Shown in pieces: positions 1 through 9,320 of a stretch of 64,000 nt of DNA. Under the pieces are notes generated by a model. The model was not told where the DNA came from. It made no database searches and was given only the letters and a program-made list of their open reading frames with translations. The position numbers and the translations under genes are program-made. Source of the stretch: Bacillus sp. FJAT-27445 (lineage in GTDB: Bacteria > Bacillota > Bacilli > Bacillales > Cytobacillaceae); assembly GCF_001510665.1 (NCBI RefSeq), contig NZ_LMTI01000001.1:228024-292023 (forward strand), read 5' to 3'. Position 1 is the stretch's first letter. Each line of letters starts with the position of its first letter.

Positions 1-190
1 TAGGAGTCGCCACCCTCCATTTCAATCAACTGAAATTTCCTTAATATAAAGGACACTATATATGGGGTGACCTGCCATGATGACCAAAAATCAAGCCAAT
101 GATGTGAACAATTGGAAGTAATCTTAGGTTTAATTTAACCTGGTTCTTCACCATAAGTGCTGGTTTATAATTAATATGCCTAACTTTTAT

Positions 191-317
191 GTTGATTGGA
201 GCGGAGGGCACCGACTCCAGCGGGATGCAGCGGCAAGGTGGAGACCCCACAGGCGCAAGCGCCGAGGAGGCTCCACTGACGCCCCGCGGAAAGCGTGTGC
301 CCGTAGCGCAAATCAAC
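191..317. repeat. GC-rich intergenic element with GTTGATT/AATCAAC ends
   Basis: The 127-bp segment begins with GTTGATT and ends with AATCAAC (inverted ends). It is much more GC-rich than its surroundings and contains internal complementary blocks such as GGCGCAAGCGCC. It does not look coding. I believe similar sequences recur between genes in Bacillaceae, but only one copy lies in this window, so dispersal was not verified here. Confidence 0.5.
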
Positions 318-430
318 ACATTCGCCAAAACCACTTTTGTGGGGAAGAACGTTTAACCTTCGTAATTTCCATATGAATTACAAAAGGCGGCGAGTGGGTA
401 ACCTCTCGCGGCCTTTTGTCGACAGTCTGG

Positions 431-458
431 GAAGCCGGAAATCTCGGCTTCTTTTTTC
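431..458 (+). terminator. Rho-independent terminator
   Basis: GAAGCCG and CGGCTTC form a 7-bp stem followed by TTTTTT. A second hairpin with ACAAAAGGC arms lies at 380-419. Together they probably end a transcript entering from the left. Confidence 0.65.
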
Positions 459-752
459 GTTAATTTGGGTTTATCAAATGTCATAGATTGATAATCCCTA
501 AGAATATGCCAGACTATAACTTTTTAATAAAGAGAGGCAAATCGGAAAGAACTTCTCTGAAATAGGTAGAACCTACTATTTCAACATTCCATCACACATG
601 ATATTATTATTGGCCTTTAGCAAAAGAGCGACTGGATTGTCAATAAAAATTTACGGATTTCGACAATTTTTGTTTTCCAAAAAATTGACTCTATCCTATT
701 TATTTATAGCTGGAAAAATGTTATAGTATTGTCGATTAGTAGGAATGATTAA

Positions 753-770
753 ACATCAGATGTCTGATGT
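753..770. promoter_or_regulatory. Perfect palindrome, probable NupR operator
   Basis: ACATCAGA-TG-TCTGATGT is an 18-bp perfect inverted repeat lying 25 bp before the GntR-family regulator start. GntR/HutC proteins bind such palindromes, so it is most simply an autoregulatory operator that also controls the downstream nup genes. No second copy occurs before nupN. Confidence 0.7.
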
Positions 771-794
771 CTCAGAAAAGCCTGGAGGATGTAC

Positions 795-1520
795 ATGTCT
801 ATAAAGTCAGATAATCGTCATTTGTATTTGCAGGTGATCGATCGTTTAAAGCAGAATATTGGAGAAGGCGTTTACAAAGAAAGAGAAAAGCTGCCTTCGG
901 AATTCGATCTTGCTAAACAACTGGGGGTGAGCAGGGCGACGCTTCGGGAAGCATTACGCATTCTCGAAGAAGAAAACGTTATCATTCGCCGGCATGGTGT
1001 TGGTACTTTTGTTAACGCAATGCCGCTGTTTACATCCGGGATCGAGCAGCTAAGCAGTGTGACGAACATGATCATACAGGCAGGCATGAAGCCAGGCACA
1101 ATATTCCTGAGTTCATCAACACAACTGCCGGCGGAGGAGGATATTCGCCGTTTCTCATTAGGCCAGGATGAAGGAATTGCCGTGACCGAGAGGGTAAGAA
1201 CCGCTAATGGGGAACCAGTTGTCTATTGTATAGACAAGGTACCTGTACGCATATTGCCCGAGGCATTCTCCCATCAGGAAGAATCCCTTCTTTCCATTTT
1301 GGAAAACCAGGCAGGCCGGAGAATTACATACGCGGTAGCCCAGATTGAACCGCTCGGCTATCACGATAAAATTTCTCCTATCCTTGAATGCGAGCCGGAA
1401 ACAGCTTTATTGGTGTTAAAGCAAATGCATTTCGATGAAACGGATGAGCCAATCCTCTATTCGGTTAATTATTTCAAAGCAGATAAATTCAGCTTTAAGG
1501 TCCTTAGAAAGAGGGTTTAG
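795..1520 (+). CDS. nupR: GntR/HutC-family transcriptional regulator, NupR (YmfC)-like
   Basis: The N-terminal ~75 residues form a winged helix-turn-helix typical of GntR ([21 protein letters not shown], then the wing with RRHGVGTFV). The remaining ~165 residues look like a UTRA ligand-binding domain. GGAGG at 784-788 favours the ATG at 795 over the one at 789. In B. subtilis NupR (YmfC) controls the guanosine transporter nupNOPQ, encoded elsewhere; here the regulator sits directly in front of nupNOPQ, which supports the assignment. A perfect palindrome at 753-770 is the likely operator. Family assignment is firm; the ligand (a purine nucleoside) is inferred from context. Confidence 0.8.
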   Translation: MSIKSDNRHLYLQVIDRLKQNIGEGVYKEREKLPSEFDLAKQLGVSRATLREALRILEEENVIIRRHGVGTFVNAMPLFTSGIEQLSSVTNMIIQAGMKPGTIFLSSSTQLPAEEDIRRFSLGQDEGIAVTERVRTANGEPVVYCIDKVPVRILPEAFSHQEESLLSILENQAGRRITYAVAQIEPLGYHDKISPILECEPETALLVLKQMHFDETDEPILYSVNYFKADKFSFKVLRKRV

Positions 1521-1588
1521 AAAACTGTCTACTTTTGCTGAGAACCATTTCTACTAAATCAAACAATTATTTTTAGGGGGACAATGCC

Positions 1589-2692
1589 TTGAAAAAGCGC
1601 AAATTAGGTTTGTTTATGTCGCTGCTCTTGTCTGCGGGGATGCTTTTGTCTGCTTGTGGCGGTAAAGACGATTCCAAGGGTGTAGATGGAGACGGAAAGA
1701 AAAATGACCTTAAGGTAGGAATGGTTACTGACGCGGGTACAATCGATGATAAATCATTTAACCAGGGTACTTGGGAAGGTATTAAAAAAGCGGAGGGCGA
1801 GCTTGGCGTTAAGACCAAATATCTGAAGCCATCCGGTACGACTGAAGCAGATTATCTGAAAGAAATCGGCAACCTGTACGATGCAGGCTACAAATTCATC
1901 GTAACACCTGGTTTTAAGTTCGAAACTGCTGTATTCAAGGCACAGGACAACTATAAGGATGCAAAATTTGTCATTATTGATGGAAATCCTCACAACGGCG
2001 ATTTTAATCCAGTCGTGAAGGAAAATACCGTTGCTATTTTCTTCGCAGAACACCAAGCAGGTTTCTTGGCAGGGGTAGCTACTGCCCTTGAACTGAAAGA
2101 AGGCGAAGCAGGTTTCATCGGCGGAATGGAAATCCCTCCAGTCCAGAAGTTTAACTGGGGCTTCCAGCAGGGTATTAAATACGCCAATGAAAACTTGGAA
2201 ACCAAGATTGGCATGAAGAAGGAAAACTTTATTTACCAAGGCTCATTTGACAACGTTGCTGCAGGCGGCCAGATTGCAGCCTCCATGTTCGACCGCGGAG
2301 TTAATGTCATTCACGCAGCTGCAGGCGGTGTTGGCGTTGGTGCGATCAAGGAAGCGATCAACCGTGTTAAAGACGGTAAAAATGTATGGATCGTCGGAGT
2401 TGACGTAGACCAGTACGAAGACGGTAAATATGATGGGGACAAGTCAGTTATCCTTACTTCTGCGATGAAGAAGATTGACCTATCCGCATTTGACATGATT
2501 AAGGACGAACTTGACGGCAAATTCCAGGGCGGCAAGACCCTCATGTTTGATGCTAAAAATGATGGCGTAGGCATTCCTGATGAAAACCCTAACTTGAGCG
2601 ATGATACATCCAGCAAGGTTAAAGAGGTTTACGAAAAAGTTAAGAGCGGAGAAATCGAAGTAAAGAGTGAACAAGGCGATCTGTTCAAGTAA
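1589..2692 (+). CDS. nupN: BMP-family lipoprotein, purine nucleoside-binding protein NupN
   Basis: Substrate-binding protein of the nucleoside ABC importer, anchored outside the membrane. It starts with TTG after AGGGGG (1575-1580). A type II signal peptide ends in the lipobox LLSAC with the lipidated Cys at residue 23. The mature part matches the BMP/Med family: VGMVTDAGTIDDKSFNQGT near the start, then GFIGGMEIPPVQKF. Length (367 aa) is normal. It is the first transporter gene downstream of nupR and is separated from the ATPase gene by a terminator hairpin, so the binding protein is probably made in excess over the rest of the transporter. Confidence 0.88.
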   Translation: MKKRKLGLFMSLLLSAGMLLSACGGKDDSKGVDGDGKKNDLKVGMVTDAGTIDDKSFNQGTWEGIKKAEGELGVKTKYLKPSGTTEADYLKEIGNLYDAGYKFIVTPGFKFETAVFKAQDNYKDAKFVIIDGNPHNGDFNPVVKENTVAIFFAEHQAGFLAGVATALELKEGEAGFIGGMEIPPVQKFNWGFQQGIKYANENLETKIGMKKENFIYQGSFDNVAAGGQIAASMFDRGVNVIHAAAGGVGVGAIKEAINRVKDGKNVWIVGVDVDQYEDGKYDGDKSVILTSAMKKIDLSAFDMIKDELDGKFQGGKTLMFDAKNDGVGIPDENPNLSDDTSSKVKEVYEKVKSGEIEVKSEQGDLFK

Positions 2693-2705
2693 AAAAAACG
2701 TGTGT

Positions 2706-2740
2706 ACAAAATGAGACGGTTCTTTTCCCGTCTCTTTTGT
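2706..2740 (+). terminator. Intra-operon terminator or attenuating hairpin
   Basis: GAGACGG/CCGTCTC forms the core stem, extended by ACAAAA/TTTTGT. It lies between the binding-protein gene and the ATPase gene. Such placement commonly lowers downstream expression relative to the lipoprotein. Confidence 0.7.
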
Positions 2741-2863
2741 ATATTGGACTTGAAATATAGGACTCTTGCAAACTACCAGACCCGGGGAAGGTTTCTTTGT
2801 TCCGGAAACGGGTTTTTCCTTTTAACATTAAGGAAACAGTAAATGGCAAAGGTGAGTGTAACG

Positions 2864-4387
2864 ATGAATTATGTAGTTGAAATGCTTAATATCCGGAAGG
2901 AATTCCCGGGTATTGTTGCCAACGATAATATCTCCCTATCTTTAAAGAAGGGGGAAATACACGCTCTCCTCGGTGAAAATGGTGCGGGAAAATCAACCCT
3001 GATGGGCGTCTTGTTCGGGATGTACCAGCCGGAAAAGGGAGTAATCAAAGTTCGTGGCGAAGAAGTTCGCATCACAAATCCAAATGTCGCGACAAGGCTT
3101 GGAATCGGGATGGTGCATCAGCATTTTAAGCTGGTGGAAAATTTTACAGTCACCGAAAATATCATTCTCGGGAGCGAGCCGATAAAAGGTTTGGTCCTTG
3201 ATATTGACAGTGCAGCTAAAAGAATTGAAGATTTATCAAAATCATACGGCCTTAATGTGGATCCCCATGCGAAAATTGAAGATATCTCCGTTGGAATGCA
3301 GCAAAGGGTCGAAATTCTGAAAATGCTCTACCGGGAAGCGGAAGTACTGATTTTTGATGAACCGACAGCGGTATTGACTCCGAGTGAAATCGATGAACTA
3401 ATGAAAATTATGCGCAATCTGATTAATGAGGGCAAATCAATCATTATCATTACCCATAAACTAAAAGAAATTAAAGCCGTAGCGGACCGATGCACGGTAA
3501 TTAGAAGAGGGAAGTCGATTGGTACTGTGGATGTGGCCGAGACTAGCACAGAACAACTTGCCGAAATGATGGTCGGACGCCATGTATCCTTTAAAGTGAA
3601 TAAGAAAGAAAGTACGCCAGGCGATGTCGTATTGAAGATAGATTCTCTTTCCGTAAAAAATAACAGAAAAGTGCTTGCGCTGAAAAACTTCTCACTCGAA
3701 GTGCGCGCCGGGGAAATCGTTGGGATAGCAGGGGTTGACGGGAACGGCCAAACCGAGCTTGTTGAGGCCATTACGGGACTCAGGAAAGCGGATTCAGGAT
3801 CAGCCCAATTAAATGGCGAGGAAATCATTGCCCTTCCCATTAGGGATAGAATCGAAAAAGGGATCGGGCATATTCCGGAAGACAGGCAGAAACGCGGGCT
3901 CGTGCTTGACTACACGCTCGAATCCAATATGGTTTTGGAAGTTTTCAATAAGAAGCCTTTTTCAAAATACGGTTTATTGAATGAACCCGAAATGAAAAAA
4001 TACGCGAATAATATCCTTGAAAATTTCGATGTCCGTTCCGGTAAAGGCGCAGCGTCGATAGCCCGCACACTATCAGGCGGAAATCAGCAAAAAGCGATTA
4101 TCGGAAGGGAAATGGAACTAGATCCGAAGCTATTGATTGCGGTACAGCCGACAAGGGGGCTGGACGTCGGTTCAATTGAATATATCCATAAACGGCTTAT
4201 TGAGCATCGGGATAAGGGGAATGCCGTTTTACTCGTTTCCCTCGAGCTTGATGAAGTCCTCCAGCTCTCCGACCGGATAGCAGCCATAAACAATGGGGAG
4301 TTAATCGGCGTCGTGAATGCATCCGAAACGAATGAAAACGAAGTAGGGCTCATGATGGCTGGGGTAAACAAGGAGAGAAGCGTATGA
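2864..4387 (+). CDS. nupO: Nucleoside ABC transporter ATP-binding protein NupO
   Basis: Double-domain ATPase of about 507 residues, like RbsA/NupO. The first domain has Walker A GENGAGKST, a Q-loop (GMVHQHF), signature SVGMQQR and Walker B VLIFDEPTA. The second has GVDGNGQTE in place of Walker A, signature LSGGNQQK and VQPTRGLD. The weak second Walker A is usual in this subfamily. AAGGTGAG at 2849-2856 favours ATG 2864; an upstream in-frame ATG at 2843 would add seven residues. The stop overlaps the nupP start (ATGA), so the two are translationally coupled. Confidence 0.88.
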   Translation: MNYVVEMLNIRKEFPGIVANDNISLSLKKGEIHALLGENGAGKSTLMGVLFGMYQPEKGVIKVRGEEVRITNPNVATRLGIGMVHQHFKLVENFTVTENIILGSEPIKGLVLDIDSAAKRIEDLSKSYGLNVDPHAKIEDISVGMQQRVEILKMLYREAEVLIFDEPTAVLTPSEIDELMKIMRNLINEGKSIIIITHKLKEIKAVADRCTVIRRGKSIGTVDVAETSTEQLAEMMVGRHVSFKVNKKESTPGDVVLKIDSLSVKNNRKVLALKNFSLEVRAGEIVGIAGVDGNGQTELVEAITGLRKADSGSAQLNGEEIIALPIRDRIEKGIGHIPEDRQKRGLVLDYTLESNMVLEVFNKKPFSKYGLLNEPEMKKYANNILENFDVRSGKGAASIARTLSGGNQQKAIIGREMELDPKLLIAVQPTRGLDVGSIEYIHKRLIEHRDKGNAVLLVSLELDEVLQLSDRIAAINNGELIGVVNASETNENEVGLMMAGVNKERSV

Positions 4388-5463
4388 GAAATGCCATTGT
4401 ATCTTTAATTGCGATTGTCCTCGGCCTCATTGCTGGCGGGATTTTGATGCTCTCAATCGGTAGCAACCCTATTGAGGGATATATGTATTTAATGCAGGGA
4501 GCTTTTAAAAACATCAAGCGTATCGGTGACACTCTTGCCACCGCTACACCGCTTATTTTTACTGGTCTTTCAGTAGCATTTGCATTCAGGACAGGCCTTT
4601 TCAATATTGGTGCTTCGGGCCAGATGTTGATTGGCGGCTTATGTGCCTCTGCGGTCGGCCTGACTTATGATTTTTCACGGCCGGTCCTTCTGCTTGCAAT
4701 GATCGCGGCTGGCATCCTGGGCGGCGCATTGTGGGCGTTTCTTCCCGGATTGCTGAAAGCGAAATTCAATGTCCATGAAGTCGTCGCCACAATCATGATG
4801 AACTGGATTGCTTATTGGACCGTTTATTATGTTGTACCGGGCTATTTTAAAGGCGAATTCCTTGAAACTGAATCGAAGAAATTACCGGAAAAAGCTACAT
4901 TGAAAGTCCAGTTTTTGACGGATATGTTCGATGGTTCCTATATCAACTTTGGAATATTCCTCGGCATTATCAGTGTCATCATTATCGCTTTCATTATTAA
5001 CAAAACAACGCTTGGATTTGAGTTAAAAGCGGTAGGATTTAACCGGCATGCGGCGGAATACGCGGGAATGCGGGTAAACAGGAATATTATCCTTTCGATG
5101 GTTATCTCGGGAGCGCTTGCTGGCCTTGGCGGAGTCGCGATGTATACAGGCAATGCCTCGAGCATCCAAATTGGAATCCTGCCATTCCAGGGCTACGACG
5201 GAATCGCGGTTGCGCTCCTTGGGAACAATACGCCGTTTGGAGTGTTTTTCGCAGCCATCTTGTTTGGGATTCTTTATTCCGGTACAGGCTTTATGAATGC
5301 CATGACGGAAATCCCGCCTGAACTAGCGAACACAATCATTGCCATCATCATTTATTTTGCGGCCACTAGCGTCCTGATCCACCGCCTTGTCAATAAATTT
5401 TGGAAGCGCGGTTCCGAAGGCAATGTGAACGATGTGCCGGCGGCAAAGAAGGGGGAAGCATAA
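4384..5463 (+). CDS. nupP: Nucleoside ABC transporter permease NupP
   Basis: Integral membrane permease of about 359 residues with multiple hydrophobic segments. It carries the BPD_transp_2 pattern AFAFRTGLFNIGASGQ near residue 60 and GALAGLGG in the C-terminal half. It overlaps nupO by ATGA and is followed one base later by the second permease. Together they form the transmembrane channel of the purine nucleoside importer. The C-terminus is a charged cytoplasmic tail. Confidence 0.88.
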   Translation: MRNAIVSLIAIVLGLIAGGILMLSIGSNPIEGYMYLMQGAFKNIKRIGDTLATATPLIFTGLSVAFAFRTGLFNIGASGQMLIGGLCASAVGLTYDFSRPVLLLAMIAAGILGGALWAFLPGLLKAKFNVHEVVATIMMNWIAYWTVYYVVPGYFKGEFLETESKKLPEKATLKVQFLTDMFDGSYINFGIFLGIISVIIIAFIINKTTLGFELKAVGFNRHAAEYAGMRVNRNIILSMVISGALAGLGGVAMYTGNASSIQIGILPFQGYDGIAVALLGNNTPFGVFFAAILFGILYSGTGFMNAMTEIPPELANTIIAIIIYFAATSVLIHRLVNKFWKRGSEGNVNDVPAAKKGEA

Positions 5464-5464
5464 T

Positions 5465-6415
5465 ATGTGGACCATCATAGAGCAAATATTTCCTTATGCG
5501 ATTGCTTTTACAGTTCCTCTTCTGATTACTGCATTGGGCGGCCTTTTTAGTGAAAGAAGCGGTGTCGTCAACATTGGGTTGGAGGGCTTGATGATCATTG
5601 GCGCATTCGCAAGCGCGCTGACAGTCCACTTCCTGAGCGACGTGTGGAAAAATGATACGATGGTTCTTTGGGCGGGGCTTTTCGCGGCGATGGCAGCCGG
5701 CATCCTGTTTGCCACACTGCACGCCTTTGCGAGCATTAATTTGAGCGCGAACCAGATTATCAGCGGTACAGCAATCAATTTAATTGCCGCTGCACTAACG
5801 ATTTTCCTTGCGAGAAACATCACCGGGAGCGGAAATATCGGGGTAAGCGGATTTACTCCTAAATCGGTTCCCTTACTTTCAAAAATTCCTGTCATAGGCG
5901 ATTTGTTCTTTACAAAAACCTACCCTACGACATGGTTTATACTTATCATTCTTTTTCTAAGCACATTTATTTTGTATAAAACGAAATTCGGTCTCAGATT
6001 ACGGTCTTGTGGTGAATTCCCGCAGGCTGCCGAGGCGGCGGGAATCAATGTGCTGAGAATCCGGTACGCGGGCGTGCTGATTTCCGGGGCTTTCGCCGGA
6101 TTGGGCGGAGCAATCATCATCCTTACGTATGCCGGGGAATTCACGGGTACAGTATCCGGACTTGGGTTCCTTGCCCTTGCTTCCCTGATTTTCGGCCAGT
6201 GGAGGCCGCTGGGTGTTTTGGCCGCAACGTTCTTCTTTGGATTCGCGAGCACGATTGCCAACGTTTCGCAGGTTATTCCGGAACTGGCCGTCATTCCGCC
6301 AATCATCCTGAAGATTTTCCCTTACGTCGTAACGTTGATCGCCCTGGTCGTATTCTCCAAATCATCCCAGGCGCCAAAAGCGGTCGGCGAACCATTCGAC
6401 TCGGCGAAACGATAA
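5465..6415 (+). CDS. nupQ: Nucleoside ABC transporter permease NupQ
   Basis: Second permease, about 316 residues, highly hydrophobic, with the family pattern ERSGVVNIGLEGLM near residue 30 and GAFAGLGGA in the second half. GGGGGAA inside the end of nupP places the start at ATG 5465. It closes the nup operon; a strong terminator follows at 6446-6477. Its pairing with NupP is inferred from adjacency and family pattern. Confidence 0.88.
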   Translation: MWTIIEQIFPYAIAFTVPLLITALGGLFSERSGVVNIGLEGLMIIGAFASALTVHFLSDVWKNDTMVLWAGLFAAMAAGILFATLHAFASINLSANQIISGTAINLIAAALTIFLARNITGSGNIGVSGFTPKSVPLLSKIPVIGDLFFTKTYPTTWFILIILFLSTFILYKTKFGLRLRSCGEFPQAAEAAGINVLRIRYAGVLISGAFAGLGGAIIILTYAGEFTGTVSGLGFLALASLIFGQWRPLGVLAATFFFGFASTIANVSQVIPELAVIPPIILKIFPYVVTLIALVVFSKSSQAPKAVGEPFDSAKR

Positions 6416-6445
6416 TTTTATGCGGAAAAGCTTTAAATGTATGAA

Positions 6446-6477
6446 AAAGCCTCCTGGCCATCCAGGAGGCTTTTTTA
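6446..6477 (+). terminator. Terminator of the nup operon
   Basis: GCCTCCTGG and CCAGGAGGC form a 9-bp perfect stem with a CCAT loop, followed by TTTTTT. Confidence 0.92.
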
Positions 6478-6624
6478 ATGCTGGGCAAACATAAGCTGTA
6501 TTAGTTGTAAAAACGAGTCCTGACAAATTATAGTTAGAATAGAATGTAAATGGCATGGGGAAAATAATATGGAAAAAATTATGGATTTTATTTCCTATTG
6601 CGCTTACTAAAGGAGGCTTTTCAC

Positions 6625-7911
6625 ATGAGCTTATTGCCGGAAAAAACGTTTTCAATGCAAGGGTATAATCTTCATGTAACGAAAACGGGAAAATATAAAA
6701 CAAATGCGATTGTTTTTAAAATGAAAGCCCCATTGAATGAGGAAACGGCTACACTAAGAGCCCTTTTGCCCCATGTGCTACAGAGCAGCTCTGCCAGTTA
6801 TCCAACAACTACTTTGCTCCGATCCTATCTCGATGACCTGTACGGTGCTGTCCTTAGTGTCGATCTCGCCAAGAAAGGAAACTCCCATATTATCACCTTT
6901 TACATGGAGATAGCCAATGAAAAGTTCCTGTCCGATCCCTCGCCTTTATTGAGGAAGGGATTGGAATTAATAAAGGAAATTATCGTAAATCCCTTGCTTG
7001 AAGGAAATGGATTTTCCGTTGCTACGGTCGAAAAGGAAAAAAGGACACTAAAGCAGAGAATCCAATCGACCTTTGATGACAAGATGCGCTACTCGAGCTT
7101 TCGCCTCATAGAGGAAATGTGCAAGGGTGAGCCTTATGCAATCAATGTGAATGGCAGGCTTGAAGATGTTGATTCCATTACCCCCGAAAACCTGTACGAG
7201 TATTACCGGAGGATTTTGGCAGAGGACGAGATGGATCTGTTTGTTATCGGTGATGTCGAAGAGGAAGAGGTTAGGGAAATAGCTGGAGAGTTATTCCAGT
7301 TTGAACAAAAGCAATCGAATAGGAATGGCAATACCGCCCTTGGAAAAAAAGGTGAGCCAAAGGTTGTAAAAGAAGAACAGGATGTGAAGCAAGGGAAGCT
7401 GAATATCGGCTATAGGACAAATGTTCTTTATGGCGACCCGGATTATAATGCCCTGCAGGTTTTTAACGGTATTTTCGGAGGGTTCTCACATTCCAAGCTG
7501 TTCATCAATGTCCGTGAGAAGGCAAGCCTCGCCTACTATGCTGCCAGCAGGCTCGAAAGCCACAAAGGGCTGATGCTCGTCATGTCGGGGATTGACCTGA
7601 AGAATTTCGACCAGGCGGTAGGAATTATTAAGGAACAAATGGAAGCGATGAAAAAAGGCGATTTCTCGGATGAGGAGCTCTCACAGACAAAAGCTGTCAT
7701 CGTAAACCAGCTTCTTGAAACAATTGATACGAATAGAGGCATAGTCGAAGTCCTTTACCACAATGTAGCGGCCGGAAAACAGGTTCCTTTTGACAGTTGG
7801 TTAAAGGGCATGCAGGAAGTCACCCGTGAAGAAATCATTGCCGTAGCCGAAAAAATCGAACTGGATACCATTTATTTTCTGACAGGAAAGGAGGCCGCCA
7901 ATAATGGATAA
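6625..7911 (+). CDS. ymfF: M16-family peptidase-like protein without zinc motif, YmfF
   Basis: About 428 residues with the insulinase/processing-peptidase fold. AAGGAGG (6610-6616) sets the start at ATG 6625; a TTG further upstream is not needed. At the place where the catalytic HxxEH should be, the sequence reads LLPHVLQSS, so zinc-binding residues are absent. The neighbour ymfH, overlapping by 8 bp, does have HxxEH. M16 enzymes often work as one catalytic and one non-catalytic subunit, which fits this pair. The substrate is unknown. Confidence 0.82.
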   Translation: MSLLPEKTFSMQGYNLHVTKTGKYKTNAIVFKMKAPLNEETATLRALLPHVLQSSSASYPTTTLLRSYLDDLYGAVLSVDLAKKGNSHIITFYMEIANEKFLSDPSPLLRKGLELIKEIIVNPLLEGNGFSVATVEKEKRTLKQRIQSTFDDKMRYSSFRLIEEMCKGEPYAINVNGRLEDVDSITPENLYEYYRRILAEDEMDLFVIGDVEEEEVREIAGELFQFEQKQSNRNGNTALGKKGEPKVVKEEQDVKQGKLNIGYRTNVLYGDPDYNALQVFNGIFGGFSHSKLFINVREKASLAYYAASRLESHKGLMLVMSGIDLKNFDQAVGIIKEQMEAMKKGDFSDEELSQTKAVIVNQLLETIDTNRGIVEVLYHNVAAGKQVPFDSWLKGMQEVTREEIIAVAEKIELDTIYFLTGKEAANNG

Positions 7912-9205
7912 GATTAAATTTGACCAATTAAAAGAGGAACTTTATTATGAAAAAATGCCGAACGGGCTGGACGTGTATATCTTGCCGAAAAATGGGTTTA
8001 ACAAGACATATGCCACCTTTACAACAAAATACGGCTCGATTGACAATACGTTCAAGCCGGAGGGCAAGGATGAATTCGTCAAGGTTCCGGACGGGATTGC
8101 CCACTTCCTTGAGCATAAGCTGTTTGAAAAGGAAGACGGTGACGTTTTTCAGCAGTTCAGCAAGCAAGGCGCTTCCGCGAACGCATTTACTTCTTTTACA
8201 AGAACTGCCTACCTTTTCTCAAGCACGTCCCGTGTTGAAGAAAATCTTGAAACGCTAATCGATTTCGTTCAGGACCCTTATTTTTCCGAAAAAACAGTTG
8301 AAAAAGAGAAGGGGATCATCGGGCAGGAAATTACCATGTATGATGACAACCCGGATTGGCGCCTTTATTTTGGGTTGATTGAAAATATGTACGAAACCCA
8401 TCCTGTTAAAATTGATATAGCCGGCACCATTGAATCCATTGCGAAAATCGATAAAGATATGCTGTATGAATGCTACGACACCTTTTATCACCCGGCGAAT
8501 ATGCTATTGTTTATTGTTGGCCCTGTTTCTCCGGAGAAGATAATGGGGCAGGTAAGGGAAAACCAGTCAAGGAAACAGTTCGATGACCGGCCGCCCATTG
8601 AGCGGAAGTTTGATGCGGAGCAGGCAGGGGTCGCGAAGGCGAAGCAAGTTCTGAAAATGAATGTCCAGACACCAAAATGCTTGGTGGGTCTGAAAGCTGC
8701 CCATACCGATACGAACGGAAGCGAAATGCTTGTCCAGGAACTTTCCATTAATCTGCTTCTTGATATCTTGTTCGGAAAAAGTTCGGAAAACTATATCCGC
8801 CTTTACGATAACGGCCTGATAGACGAGACTTTTTCCTTTGATTATACACAAGAGCAAGGATTCGGCTTTGCGATGATTGGCGGAGACACAGCAAATCCTG
8901 ATGGCCTGGCCGATGCATTGCGGTCAATCCTTGAGAAAACCGGGGAAGGGTCCATTACAGAAGAACAGCTTGAAAGGGCCAAGCGGAAAAGGATTGGATC
9001 ATTCCTAAGAGCGGTCAACTCACCAGAATTTATCGCCAACCAGTTCACACGATACGCATTTAATGAAATGGATTTATTCTCCGTTGTACCCGAACTGGAA
9101 AAACTAACGGTTGATGATATCCGCAAAGCGGCAAAGGAACTATTTTCGGAAGAACGCTTCTCGGTCTGCCAGGTTGTACCGGCCGGAAGTGCAAATGCCG
9201 GTTAA
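7904..9205 (+). CDS. ymfH: M16-family zinc metallopeptidase, YmfH
   Basis: 433 residues. The zinc motif HFLEH lies at about residues 67-71, followed by downstream acidic residues typical of M16 (EKEKGIIGQEI). The start overlaps the end of ymfF (GGAAAGGAGG before ATG 7904), so the subunits are made together. It is probably the catalytic partner in a YmfFH heterodimer acting in the cytosol on peptides. A bidirectional terminator follows immediately. Confidence 0.85.
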   Translation: MDKIKFDQLKEELYYEKMPNGLDVYILPKNGFNKTYATFTTKYGSIDNTFKPEGKDEFVKVPDGIAHFLEHKLFEKEDGDVFQQFSKQGASANAFTSFTRTAYLFSSTSRVEENLETLIDFVQDPYFSEKTVEKEKGIIGQEITMYDDNPDWRLYFGLIENMYETHPVKIDIAGTIESIAKIDKDMLYECYDTFYHPANMLLFIVGPVSPEKIMGQVRENQSRKQFDDRPPIERKFDAEQAGVAKAKQVLKMNVQTPKCLVGLKAAHTDTNGSEMLVQELSINLLLDILFGKSSENYIRLYDNGLIDETFSFDYTQEQGFGFAMIGGDTANPDGLADALRSILEKTGEGSITEEQLERAKRKRIGSFLRAVNSPEFIANQFTRYAFNEMDLFSVVPELEKLTVDDIRKAAKELFSEERFSVCQVVPAGSANAG

Positions 9206-9231
9206 AAAAGCGCCTTAAAGGCGTTTTTTTT
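9205..9231. terminator. Terminator after ymfH
   Basis: AAAAAAGCGCC and GGCGTTTTTTTT flank a short TTAA loop, giving a compact hairpin with T-runs on both strands. Confidence 0.85.
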
Positions 9232-9320
9232 ACGATATGTTCCCAAATTCTAAAACGGATTGCAAAAGTAGTAAATTTGGTTTACAAAAGAGAAATAATT
9301 GATTTGGGGGTGAGGAGGAT

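Larger units (their letters stand above)
1..752. other. Intergenic region without a convincing gene
   Basis: No reading frame here has both a ribosome-binding site and recognisable protein sequence. It holds a structured repeat (191-317), two terminator-like hairpins (380-419 and 431-458) that probably end a gene lying left of the window, and AT-rich sequence leading to the nupR operator. TTGACT at 685-690 and TATAGT at 722-727 are possible promoter pieces but do not form one well-spaced pair. Confidence 0.6.

Noticed and set aside
1754-2239. 161-residue minus-strand frame within nupN
   Set aside because: Shadow of the nupN coding frame. Like the other long antisense frames over nup, mutS, mutL, glnA and the exporter genes, it has no ribosome-binding site or family pattern.
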